From NCBI RefSeq assembly GCF_019649055.1, contig NW_026570325.1:248001-312000 (forward strand): a stretch of DNA of 64,000 bases, in the 5' to 3' direction. The notes under the pieces are model-generated. The model saw only the letters and a list, made by a program, of their open reading frames with translations. It made no database searches and was not told where the DNA came from. Source of the DNA: Paramacrobiotus metropolitanus (lineage: Eukaryota; Tardigrada; Eutardigrada; Parachela; Macrobiotidae). The position numbers and the translations under genes were made by a program. Positions 41,555 through 52,409 of the stretch are shown in pieces (positions within the stretch are counted from its first letter, which is position 1; the number at the start of each line of letters is the position of its first letter).

Positions 41555-43739
41555 GCACGGCACAATTAAGTGCCAAAACACTTCAAAATAAAGCGCTAAA
41601 TGCACAGAAACACAAAACCACAAAAGATACAGTGCTTGAAGTTAAAATCTTCCGACTTGACAAATACCGCAAAGACACTGTCAGCAAGTGTACCGCTCAA
41701 TATCGAGCCTCTACCTCGTGACGGAATATAGCCGTACTCGTAGCAGTTAGTACGTACTTTAGTCTCTTTACTCGTACTTGCTATTATCCCTTCTACTTTC
41801 TAGAATGTTCTCTTTTGTTCTGGGTTGAGCTTTGGTTTTTCTACACGGATGGGCCGTGCGGGCGTGCACAATGTCCGTGCACTGCCCGTATAAGTCCATG
41901 TCTTGCAGTACTTTGGCTTCATTAGTCGTGATCAGTTTCTCATTCTGAGTTTTGCAGTCTTCCGTGTTGGTAGTTTAATTTATCGTCGGAATTGAAGTTT
42001 CTCGTTTGCGTGGATTCTTAGACTTGACTGATACACTGTCGTTGAGTAAGGCCGGTAGGACAGATTATTGCGGTAATTAGTCCTATCATACTGATCTTTC
42101 CGTCACGCGGTACACCACAAGACTGCGACGCATTTTGCGGTCTTCCTTTTTGCTCTCTATTCTTTCTTTTTAGCTTAAATTAAAAGTTTTGACCCTAAAT
42201 TTTCATGTTTTCGAAGACTGAAACGGACTCAAATTGCTTCCTGTGTACAGACACACTTTTCCGCAGCACTCCTACACAGCCTTGAACCAAACACGCGCCT
42301 GCACACGCCGCATCACACTGGCGAAAACTCCTCCTGCATCACTGTTTCTCATCTCCTCTTACGTTCTGAAGGTGGTGTTTTTTTCAGTTTTAAGTTCCAT
42401 TAATTTGCTGCCTTAATATGAATTTGAGGAAGGAGATGGCCCCTGGGACCCTGTCAGTTTCTATGAATTTCCCAACCCAAAACACCATTGCGACACCGTT
42501 ACAACACGTGTAAAGTCAAAGCTGAGCTCCAGCGAACGTTTCATGCAGACGATATGGGACGGTACACGGGAGTACTGTGACGCCAAAGACTGTCACCGAT
42601 GGCACCGAGCCTTACCTCATGCAGTATGCGGATCAACCGGACGAAGTGCAACAACCGGATTCTCATCTACCACATGCTGTGTGGAGCTGATGGGAAAATC
42701 CCGCAAGATGTCACAACCGGAACGAACGCCCCTGAGCACTATACAGATAATACGCAACACTTCACATAGTTCACAAGGTTGAAACGGCTCGGACAGACAC
42801 ATGGATTTGCCAAGCCTAACATTAAATAATTCCGGTCCCGGACTAAATTAATCCCGGTCGGAAGTAAATTGTTAGCCAGTCTACCCGGCTTATATTGACT
42901 TTCAAAACTGCAGCACTGGGTACCCCGAAAACCAGTGCCCCGGACGCGGTAAATTCGGACAACATGTGGAAAGAAGATCGTTTACTTCGTATAATATGTA
43001 ACCGTCTACTCACGACCCGTGGACGGACGTCATCTTAGACGGATACTTTTGAGTTTGAACTGGATTTTCATTTACCACTTTTATAGATTACCTATAAAAC
43101 TACTTTACTTTCCTAATTTTAAATTGATGATATCAACCGAGGGAATTGTATTTTTCTATTAGTTCACTAACAGATCTCTTTTCTTTTATCTATACAGTAC
43201 TAGCCGGAATTTGGCTGTTCAATTGACCGGAGCGATGCGGAGGTCTTCCTAGTTCAGCTTTAATGCTTCACTGGTGTCCGTTACGAAAAGTCCAGTTATG
43301 ACATCATCCTGCATAAATCTACAACCGCCGAGAAACAGCAGCATTAGTCAAACATAAATTGTAAAGTACAGAACAGTAAAAGCATCAACCGAAAGTCGAT
43401 AAGCCAGACTAATAAATGTTTGTGAAAATCGGAAAGCAAAAATTTATATAGAAAAAGCCACGTATTAAGCACAAGATGTTGTACAAGGCGTACGTACTAT
43501 CCTCTCCGGTATCACCAGTTCTGAATACCGGATCCAGCGTCAATATATTGACTGTCGAGACATAGCGGTCGATTGGATCGATCAACAAAGCTGACGCCTT
43601 ACACAAGCCTCCTGTGAAACTTCATGGGGCACGCCCTGAAGGTAACAAGAAAGAGCTACCCGTTATCGTGGTTTACAGCGGCTGAAATGCACTGGGGAAA
43701 GACTGAACCCGGGCTCCTGACCTCAACCAGTTGAGCCTG
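41555..43739. other. Spacer between copy 1 and the gypsy remnant; no gene recognised
   Basis: Several short ORFs with no domain. It may contain the promoter or a first exon of the minus-strand gene at 39730-41554, but I cannot define one. Confidence 0.4.
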
Positions 43740-45854
43740 CGAGGTCTCCAGTCGGCACCGTGTCCTCCATCTCCGAAATCACGGTGGAGATGTTGGCGAA
43801 ACACAGCGCCGCATTCCGCGAAGAGTTGGGCCATTGCAGACAATGCACTGAGTTGGGCCCACCTGCACCTGAAACCCGGAACCAGGCCGGTGTTCCGGAA
43901 AGCGCGGCCAGCCCCGTTCACATTCCTGGAAGCCCTCGAGCGCGATCTGGACCGCCTCGGGGAGACAGGAATTCTGAATCCGGTCAACAGGGCGGACAGG
44001 GCTGCGCCGATGGTGACCATGCATAAGCGGAAGGGTGACATCCGCACGAGTGCCGATATCATTACTGGCCTAAAAGAAGCCCTGGACCAGCAGTATTCGC
44101 AGCCGACACCGGATAAGCTATTCGACAAATTCAATGGTGGCCGGAAATTCACCACCTGGCGCTCGCCAATTCGAGCTGGCCAACGATAGTAAGAACCTAA
44201 TGGGGCTAAATACACATAAGGGGTTGTTCCGATACAACTAACTTCCATTTTGCGTAGCGTGAGGTCCCAGCATCTTTCAGCAGATAACGGAAAGCGTCCT
44301 CCAAGGCTTGGAGGGTGTGGCATTCTTTCTCGATGACATCAATGTCACCGGAGCGACCAAAAAGGAGCACCTGAGAAATCTGAAAAAGATCATCCAGCCT
44401 CTGGAAGAGCACGGGTTCACGCTCGAATGGAGCAAGTGGCATTTCCTGCTGGACTCCATGTAGTACCTGGGGTTCGCGGTGGACTACCGAGTTAAGCACA
44501 TCTCCGAAGACCGAGTAAAGGCTCTCCAAGAGTGGCCCGTCCCACCGATGTCAGTGATCTCCGCGCGTTCTTGGGACTGGTTAATCAGTACGGGAAGTTA
44601 GTCCGCTGCCTTCCGGAAAGTTTTCCCCGATGCAAACCCTCCTGAAGACCAGAGTTTCTTGGTTTTGGTCCAAAGACTGGAGTCTGAGTTCCTTTCCCTG
44701 AAAGACCAAACTGTCCGCGGGACCTTCCGGGTCGAACATGACCCGCGGATGCCATTGGTTTTGGCAGCCGACGCGCCCTGGTGTGGCGTCAGTGCCATGA
44801 TTTTCCACCGTTGCCCAGACGGAACGGAACGCCCGCTTGGCCATGCGTCCAAGACTCTGACGGCGGCCGAGAAGAACTACGGTGGGAATGAAAAGCAAGC
44901 CTGGACACTCGTCTTTGCCTGCCGAAGGTTTCATCAGTACATCGCCTGGCGCGAGTTTAACCTGTGTACTGGAGCTATAAGCCGCTAGGCCCTCTATTCA
45001 GCGTCTTCGGTCCCAAGAAAGGAGTTCCAGTGGTGACGGTGAACGCCAAAAGCCGTGGGGGCTCATGCTGATGGCCTACTCCTTCAGCACTGAATGCCTC
45101 CGGACGGAGGACTTCGGCCAGGTGGACGGCCTAGCCGCTTTCCGCTGCATTCGACGGAATTAGACGGACTGCACAGACTGGGAATGGTGAAACGCCTCAA
45201 CGCCATCCATCTGGATAATGTGTGCCTTTTCCCTGTGGCAGTGGAAGCGATCGCGCGGGAGACCACCATCGAGCAGGAACTGTCCGAGTACGTCATGAAT
45301 GATGAATGGGTGGACTGCCTCTTTTGAGAAATATTTGAGTCTTTACAAACGGCTCGAACACTAGCTGGTGGGGCAAACGACTGCATCTGCAGGGGCTCCC
45401 GGACAGTCGTACCAGCGAAACACCGGCAGCTGATACTTGACTGCCTTGATGCCGCCCACATGGGATCGGGGAAGATGAAGGGCAAAGCGCGGGGATACTG
45501 CTGGTGGCCACAAATGAGCAAAGTCACCGAGAACATGTCCCGACAGTGCCGTATCTGCTCCGGGCGAGCAAAGGAAACCGCCAAGGTTGCGCCGTCGCAG
45601 TAGGAAGTTCTCGATGCTCCGTGGAAGCGGGTCCACATAAACTTAGAAGTTAGAAATTCCGCTCAACGGGACGATGTTCATCATATGCCTTGTCGAAGTA
45701 GTCGGAGGTCGTAGAGATGAAGCTCGCCACTACCGATGGTGTTCTCGAGACGCTGTGAAACCTGTTCACCCGATACGGTGCGTATGTCGAAGTGGCAGCG
45801 GGCAATTCACAATTCACACAGTTCACTTCGCAGGAGTTCGGCGACCTATGCGCG
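43740..45854 (+). pseudogene. Dead Ty3/gypsy pol: RT, RNase H, integrase first half
   Basis: The pieces are collinear with Ty3/gypsy pol in shifting frames. RT start: HLKPGTRPVFRKARPAPFTF and DRLGETGILNPVNRAD at 43860-44189. RT active-site region: AFFLDDINVTGATKKEHL near 44320, with Phe for Tyr in YLDD, then a TAG at 44461. RNase H: PLVLAADAPWCGVSAMI and NEKQAWTLVFACRRFHQYIA at 44750-44950. Integrase zinc-domain Cys pair: MSRQCRICSG near 45540. Core piece before 45855. Multiple frameshifts and stops make it inactive. Unrelated at close range to the first element: its codon use is GC-richer. Confidence 0.82.
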
Positions 45855-46924
45855 TGTAGCCGGCAGGAAGGTGGACGGGTGGATGGTGGATACTCAATGA
45901 AGGTCATCCACCTTTCTGGAAAGGTCATCCACCTTTCTCATCCACCATTCTGCCGGCTATATCCATTGATCTAACTACGAAGCCATTTTTCTCAATGTAT
46001 TTCTTTGAGAGCAACAACTGGATGGATCAATGGTAGCCGCCATCAGATCGACAGATCGGTGGGTATGTTAATTCGTTTTTGGCAGTTTTGTCCTCTAATA
46101 GCGTACAGTAATAACTTTTCGCTTATGTCGCTCGTTTTTTACTGATGATTTAAAATTAGAGGCGTATGGGATAGCCACCGATAGTAACCGATTAGTCACA
46201 AGAAGACGTGAATTTTACTAATGCTAGCCATGAAAAAAATTACTTAATGGAAGACTTGGAAGTTAAGGACTTTTCTACCATCTGCAAGAACATTTGCCGA
46301 CAGAGCGACTACAATGCGAGCAAGAAAGGAAGCTACGGGTTTAGGGTATGCGTTGTAGCGAAGACAGCGAAAACCGGTTTGTACAGCTAGTACGCGCACA
46401 GACAGCCACACTCATACGTGTGTAGGTGAATGCGAGCGGATTTACCCACTCACACACACATGTGCCGATCGATCGATACAGCAAGGCAGCACTCCGCTTG
46501 CGCTTTTTTGGCAGCACTGGAATGCGCTGTCTTCGGTCTATTTATAGTCACAACAGAGAGGCTGCATTGATCAACCCGCCTCAGCGGGCAAAAAAGGCTG
46601 TTCGCTGGCTTTTTAACATAGACCGTAGCCTCCTCATTTAGTCAGATTGTATGTTCATATGCGCTGCATGCGTGATACTGTTAGCCTACTTGCTTGATCC
46701 AATAAACAGACGTACTGTAATAAATAAAGCAGGCTTATTGCCATTTGGACTGACAAATACGCTGGTGCGCATAGGCTAAGATCGAGGTATTCCCCTGCAT
46801 AATTTTGAATTACATTTAAAGAATGGTGGACGGACTGTGAAGAAAGGTGGATGACCTTTACAGAAAGGTGGATGACCTTCATTGAGGATCCACCATCCAC
46901 CCGTCCACCTTCCTGCCGGCTACA
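45855..46924. mobile_element. 1,070-bp non-autonomous DNA transposon inserted in the gypsy integrase
   Basis: Flanked by TGCGCG at 45849-45854 and 46925-46930 (6-bp target duplication). Terminal inverted repeats of about 80 bp start TGTAGCCGGCAGGAAGGTGG and carry doubled AAAGGTCATCCACCTTTCT words. The interior has no transposase; the longest ORF is 60 codons. Removing the element and one duplication makes the integrase flanks contiguous. The left 108 bp (45855-45962) is itself palindromic, ending TGCCGGCTATA. Confidence 0.82.
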
Positions 46925-46930
46925 TGCGCG

Positions 46931-47545
46931 GAACACGGTGTCTGTCATCTGCGAACATCGCCTGACGATCCATAATCGAACAGCCAGGCTGGGCATTTTG
47001 TTAAAACGTTCAAGGACGGCATCGTCAAGCGCTCCTCCGACAGGGAAGTCCCGTAGAATTTTTCCTTTACCGGAAGCTGCGTTCACAGGTGGACTTGCTG
47101 GCGCGTGCCATGTTGACCACGACGGAAGCAACCGGCGACGCTACCAGCAGGACTTCGACATGCAAACAAAGGCAACGAATTTCCAAGTTGGGGATTACGT
47201 GATGGTGCGAAATTGCCAGCGGAGTCGAACAGTCGATTGGCAAAGAAGCCACCTGGTTAAGCGGGAAGGATCACGCATATGGATAGTGCTTGTTAACTAA
47301 ACTGTTAGCGATATCAAGATCAGATGCGGCCGCGATATTGGCTGCATCCGGATGAGCGCGCAACACCGAAAGCACCTAATGCAAGGGAAATGCACGGTAC
47401 ACCAACTGCACCGACAGTACCTTTTGAACCCGAAGAACCGAGCGCACCGCTTGTCACTAAAGCGCTGACGCCTACAGTTCCTGACGACCAGCCTGAAATG
47501 CTGGAGCAGGAGCAGATGAAGGAGCATCAGACGGCAGTGTCATGA
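46931..47545 (+). pseudogene. Dead gypsy integrase, second half and C-terminal tail
   Basis: Continues the pol of 43740-45854 beyond the inserted transposon. It begins with GAA CAC GGT, which follows TGC GCG in phase. It then shows the region around the catalytic Glu (SNSQAGHFVKTFKDGIVK, where the Glu of the usual QAER is not kept), and the C-terminal GPY/F-like segment (TKATNFQVGDYVMVRNCQRS). A Pro/Glu-rich tail ends at 47545 (EPEEPSAPLV). Frame broken several times. Confidence 0.75.
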
Positions 47546-47799
47546 ACAGCTGCTGGCAAAATCAGCAGAACCACTGAATAAGGAATAAGTACAATAACAA
47601 GCAATACAACGGAAAGTTGCTAAGGCGGAAAAGCACAGTAATTACGCACAAAGTAAGATAACAAGAATCACGACACACCACAACGGCACAACCCTGCTAA
47701 ACTCGCTGAGTGTTGTTTCTTTTTTCGTTCCTACGGGACGTTCTTCTCTGCAATATGACCGCACAGAAATCTGTTTGTCGTTTGAGATAGTCCTAGTCT

Positions 47800-48960
47800 T
47801 AGTAGACTTCGTGACCTTGCATCCTATTTTAACCAGTTGTTAGCTCTCTCGAAGCGCTGAATATTAAATTGCGGTTGCGGTCGATTCAAGTTGGTCTTTC
47901 GGTCATTCGATGCAAAAATCGTTAATGCAGTATTTATATTTTATTCGCCAAAAACCGTTAACCGTATACAGCGCTAACTCAAGCAGCACTTTAATACCGC
48001 AGAGTTTTGTAGCCACCACTACTAGTTCTGACAAAAACCAAAAATGCATCACTGCATCACAAATGCAAAAAAATACTGAGCCTTTTTATCCACGGGAAGT
48101 GGGAATTAAGTTAGGAAACTTATCTTTGGGAGGATCTGTATCACAAGTTTCACAGGAAATTCTATCAGGACATGATGAACAACAAACAGAAATGAGATTT
48201 CATTCCACGAGATACAGTACATCCTGACGGAAGAACTCGGTGCCAGAAGCGGCGCTACTGTAAAACCAATACGTCAGTCAGCGGACCACCGTTAATCACC
48301 TGCAATGGGCATTTCTGTACGAATACAGCTCTAATCCGGCTGGAGCCACATAATCGGAGTTTGAGCGAGATACTCTGCAACATGCACCGGGATGTGCTGG
48401 ATGCATACAGCATGTGGCACGAAGTCCTGCGGATGATCGGCGTAATTGATCAAGTACTGCACATCGTTGAGTGAGCGGATGCGCAGTTGTGCCGGTTTAA
48501 AGGCGATGATGTTTACCACCAGTTTGCCCTGCTCGACGCCAGATTGTCCGTTAGTGACCACGGCAATGGAATGTGGAACCGATGCCGGAAGCGGAGCGCT
48601 TATCTGACCGGTGATCGACACCTACGAAAAACGAGAGTGAAAACTAGTGTTACAGGCAAAATATTACTCATTGATTGTCATCCCCTTATAATTATTTCAT
48701 TAGAAAACTGGGTGTACGTTACACCCAGTTCACCATTCCTTTACTAATCGGATGTTAAGGAGCAGATGCAGAGTAATTAGTATCACAATCTGTCAGCAAA
48801 CCTGGGGAAAAAATCCGGATTCTTTAACCGAGCGTCCGTTGCGGTGTCCCTTCGAAGGTCGTCCAAAATCACGATTCGACAAGCGCTCCAATGGAGCTGG
48901 CTGTGCTGCGGTCGGTATTACCGCATTACGCTGCGCCTGACGAGTACTTTCCTTGGTAAC
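47800..48960. repeat. Segmental duplication of 39.1-40.23 kb
   Basis: Direct copy of the last two exons, their intron and ~500 bp of 3' flank of the gene at 39730-41554. Coding parts are much more alike than flanks. The two copies are about 8.7 kb apart and bracket the gypsy remnant and its inserted transposon. Confidence 0.75.
48331..48960 (-). CDS. Unrecognised gene, copy 2: exons 2 and 3 (exon 1 not found)
   Basis: Exons 48960-48802 (53 codons) and 48621-48331 (96 codons plus stop), intron phase 0, same borders as copy 1. The core LRIRSLNDVQYL and DHPQDFVPHAVC are kept. In the last ~50 codons there are about eight silent changes and only two or three replacements against copy 1, which points to selection on protein sequence. 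The place where exon 1 should be (~49.9-50.3 kb) is occupied by a retroelement fragment, so copy 2 may be headless, or use another first exon. Function unknown. Confidence 0.55.
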
Positions 48961-49275
48961 CTGAAAACATTGCCAAGCGATTAAATGTAAGGAAAAGGCG
49001 GGCCGACGTGCAGTACTATGCACAATAAAAAATCTCTCGAAACAGTTCACGCATTAGGAGATCTCGCTGGCATTCCCTCTGGCCTCTGGAAATTTAGATG
49101 CTGACTGTGAACGTTCACATAGCTAACGTGGTTCAGCTTGCTGGTCAGCTCAGCTAGCGGTGTGCGGTTTTGCTGATAAATATCCAAGAGTTTATCGCAT
49201 TTGCCCTGCGGTTGTCTGTACTTAGTAATTGAAGCCCGGAAAAAACGCCATCGCATCCGTAATTTGTCAAGGAAA

Positions 49276-49298
49276 AGGAAGGAAGGAAGGAAGGAAGC
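49276..49298. repeat. (GGAA)n microsatellite
   Basis: About five tandem GGAA/AAGG units, upstream of copy 2 of the unrecognised gene. Confidence 0.85.
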
Positions 49299-49444
49299 CG
49301 GTGCACCCAGCACCTACATTCCGGAAGCCTCAAAAGGGCTGGGACTTACCGTTATGCAACGTCTCCTTATCTACCCTGCTGGGACTGTTTCAAGGCAATG
49401 AGATCAATACAGCGCGTTTACCGCGTTTATTTGTCTAGTCTAGG

Positions 49445-50139
49445 CCGGAAGCCGGCCCCTGGCTAAACGCTCTGCCTTCGGCTGACATCGGCAATCTGCC
49501 TAGTGACGACGAACTAAAGATCACTGTTGGTCTCTATCTCTATGCCACGATCTGATACACTGCAACCTTCCTCACTGCGCTAAATGCCATAAAGCAGTTG
49601 ATGGCTAGGGGACACCACGGGTTGTCATCATGTCACGTGCCTTTTCCGTCGGACGGCATGCGCGTCACGGAGGGTTAAACAGCAACTTTTGCAGAGCTTT
49701 TGTATCCGCTGGTGTACCTGCAAAACTGGAGCCGCGCGGCACCACCCGCACTACCGAAAGCCGCCCGTACGGCTGCAGGACATTCACTTGGAAACGCCGA
49801 ATGTGTCTCGCATGGGACGTAGCATGCATAGACACGGTTACGCCATCGCATGTCAAAGCTGCAGTACTTCCGCCATCGCGGGCGCAGCCGCCGTGCAAGC
49901 GCAAAAGAAGTCCAGACTTTACTCTTAGCTGGATGGCCGTTACCTATCGTACCGATCGCCTTCGAGACGCTTGGTCCATGAGGACCGTCGGCAACTGCAA
50001 TCGTCAAAGAGATAAGAAAAAGACACTGAACACACACGCGGGAGAAGCACGTTCGCACGAAATTCTACGGCAGCGGTTGTCGATACAAATCCAAGGCGGA
50101 AAGGAACGTCAGTGCTGGCACCATGGAAGGGCAGGATAG
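49445..50139 (+). pseudogene. Non-LTR retroelement C-terminal region, 5'-truncated and frameshifted
   Basis: Starts with AGPWLNALPSADIGNLPSDD (the WLNALPS motif found after RT in this family). RGHHGLSSCHV, a degraded Cys/His motif, follows, then SVGRHARHGGLNSNFCRAFV, SAGVPAKLEPRG, LAWDVACIDTVTPSHV and ILRQRLSIQIQGG. The KRPDG segment is lost to a frameshift near 49.75 kb, and there is a stop near 49.55 kb. Same family as 30330-30786, 60226-61033 and 23947-24104. Not active. Confidence 0.72.
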
Positions 50140-52133
50140 GCTGCACGAAATTTTTCTGTCGTAATTTTGTGCGCTTTTTCTCTAACATTTATGTAACGAG
50201 TATGATTTGACCAATAACAATTCAAACCCTTTACTGCTTTCCCAGCGGGACGGATAAGAGAACGGTACGTCTCGAAAACTCTTTACCGCCCCAGACAAGA
50301 ACTGAAAAATCGGAAAAAAAGCATTTGCGACTGCCTCCGGGCACTAAGAGGTTTGCCAGTACATCCCCAGACGCGACTTCATCCGCTTTTTAGAAAACAT
50401 TCCGTAGCGTTTTGGAAATACCCAGCGCTTACATATGGGCTTGAACAACAGCTCTTTACTACCCCGCAGCAAAGGAGAAGCCCGTAAAATGAAAGCAGAC
50501 TGCGTTTATTACTGTGTGAGGATGCCCAGGTTCTGCAAAACTGAGCACTATTTTTTGAATATGTTGTCTCATAATGAAACAGCAGTTTTTGTTTTGCGAA
50601 ACGCCTAACAATCGGTAGTAGCGACGGTCGGTGTGTGCAACGAGAGCTAATAGCGAATTTCAGATTTCACAAAACAAGTTCCGTCCAGTTCGACTTGCGG
50701 GTAGAAGTTGGCGTTACGGGTCGATTTACGTCCGTTCGCGACGTAAGGCGCCGTAACCTAACGTCGTTGGCTGACGCGTAAAAACTATCTGCCTTGCGTG
50801 GATCTGTGCAACGGCTCAGCCGTATGGCTGAGCGACAAGCCAGCGTTTGCTGCCTGTGGATCTTTTTTGTGTGCTCTAACCGCCTCCCCGAGAGCAGGTT
50901 GGTCACGCTCTCGGCACTCTCGATTCGATTTATTTTTCAGCTGTAAGTCACTGCAAGTGTGCATCCGTACAAGCATTTTAAACGATTTTCAGTCTGGTAA
51001 CGTACTGTTTATGTGACGCAGTAGTTTCTAGTGGACGGAGCCTGAACCATGTGAAAATCTAAAATTCCCTAATGACTCGCGCTTACTGGAAGATCGTCGT
51101 TCATGAGAAATAACTACGAAGCTCAATCTCAGTCGCAGTTTCGAAGTGGTTAAATCGCATTCCCAATTGCTTCCGTCCTAGGTGATTAAGTGATTAAGGA
51201 CGTTGCTCCCTTAAGTGGTACAGTGCGCGTGCCGGCGTGCGCATATCGATAGGGCATCACATCACATACATGCTCAATCTCGTTACTACTTTATTACTAA
51301 ATCTCGCATGGCTGTATACCGCCCGTCCCTCTGAGAAACTGACGCTGTGAATCATTTTGGCTCCAGTGGAACGTAATAAACGCTTCTGCCTGAATTTTAA
51401 TTTTTCGAGCTTCTGAGCGGTTCTGAGGCAGCGGTCTGGCTTATGGGAAAGTGGCAAAACTTGCAAACAGAAACCGGCAAACTGAAAACCTCCACGGCCT
51501 ATTTATACAAATTCAGCAGGGGTCCGAGCTACAGATAGGTGCAGAGCGTTTTCCACGCAGGGTTCACAAGACAACGATTGAAGAAACAAAGTATGAAGAA
51601 TCTGAGAACATGCTGGCACGCTACCTACTGTACGGACTTCTCGATGTTACTGAGAACCTCCTTCACTTTTCTGCCTGAGCGAATTTCTGGTCCTTGAAAT
51701 TCAAAGATTGAAACGATTAATGATTTCATTGTTATTCAGCTGAATGCCAAAAAAATTCCTTCTAGATAACGCAGATTTGTAAGCTTTATTTTATCCCGTT
51801 CCTTATGCAGCTCTAGGAAACGAGTTTTCCGCGTATCTATTTGCACACGTTACGCAACAAACCTCACGTAGAATGTCCGCGCGCGGCGCGGCCAAACGCG
51901 TGTGCCATCCATAAAATAAGCCAAGTACCCGCTAACAAAGCGGTTGGGATAGATGTACAGGTCCCTTACCTCAAAGTCCTTGCGCTCTTTGAAGCGGTGA
52001 GAGCCAAAACCAGTGGTTGGGACAGTCGGAAGCGGACGCTGCAGTTTTGCGCTCGGCACCGATGTATCCGCACTTGGTACATTTTCTATTACAGATCGTT
52101 GTCATGACAACACCTCAACGTAGAAGGTCTTAG
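50140..52133. other. Spacer with no gene recognised
   Basis: Only short ORFs without domains. On the minus strand, a segment at about 51990-52080 reads PTVPTTGFGSHRFKERKDFE and ends at a good donor (GAG|GTAAGG). It could be a later exon of the chromodomain gene, but I cannot link it. Confidence 0.35.
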
Positions 52134-52409
52134 TCAACTAGCCAGAACATTACCGATTTCTCTGCGCCTTTTTGATGTCCGCTCAAATGTAGCCACAGCT
52201 TCGCGCGCGTTGTCGAGATCGCTTTCCGGGATCCAGCAAGATTCACATTCATCATACCCGGTATACTTGACATAGTATTCCACCTGATCGTTCCGGTATC
52301 GCTTTTTTCGGATACATTCAACTTCATACTCCTCGTTCTCCATAGAGACTTCAGGCTTTTTCAGTATGGACTGCCACGACTGTTTAGTCGCGGAACCAAA
52401 CATCGTCAA
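52134..52409 (-). CDS. Small chromodomain protein or exon
   Basis: 91 codons. Residues ~26-76 form a chromodomain: EYEVECIRKKRYRNDQVEYY, VKYTGYDECESCWIPESDL, then a helix (AREAVATFERTSKRRR). Aromatic-cage positions are Tyr (EYEVE), Tyr (VKYTGY, usually VKW) and Trp (CWIPE), so methyl-lysine binding is plausible. The ATG at 52409 starts 25 residues before the domain. The ORF stops soon after the domain; a donor-like GTAATG at the end of the basic helix may lead to further exons. It could be an HP1-like gene fragment or the chromodomain of a chromovirus integrase; no integrase lies next to it. Confidence 0.65.
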   Translation of the reverse strand: MTMFGSATKQSWQSILKKPEVSMENEEYEVECIRKKRYRNDQVEYYVKYTGYDECESCWIPESDLDNAREAVATFERTSKRRREIGNVLAS

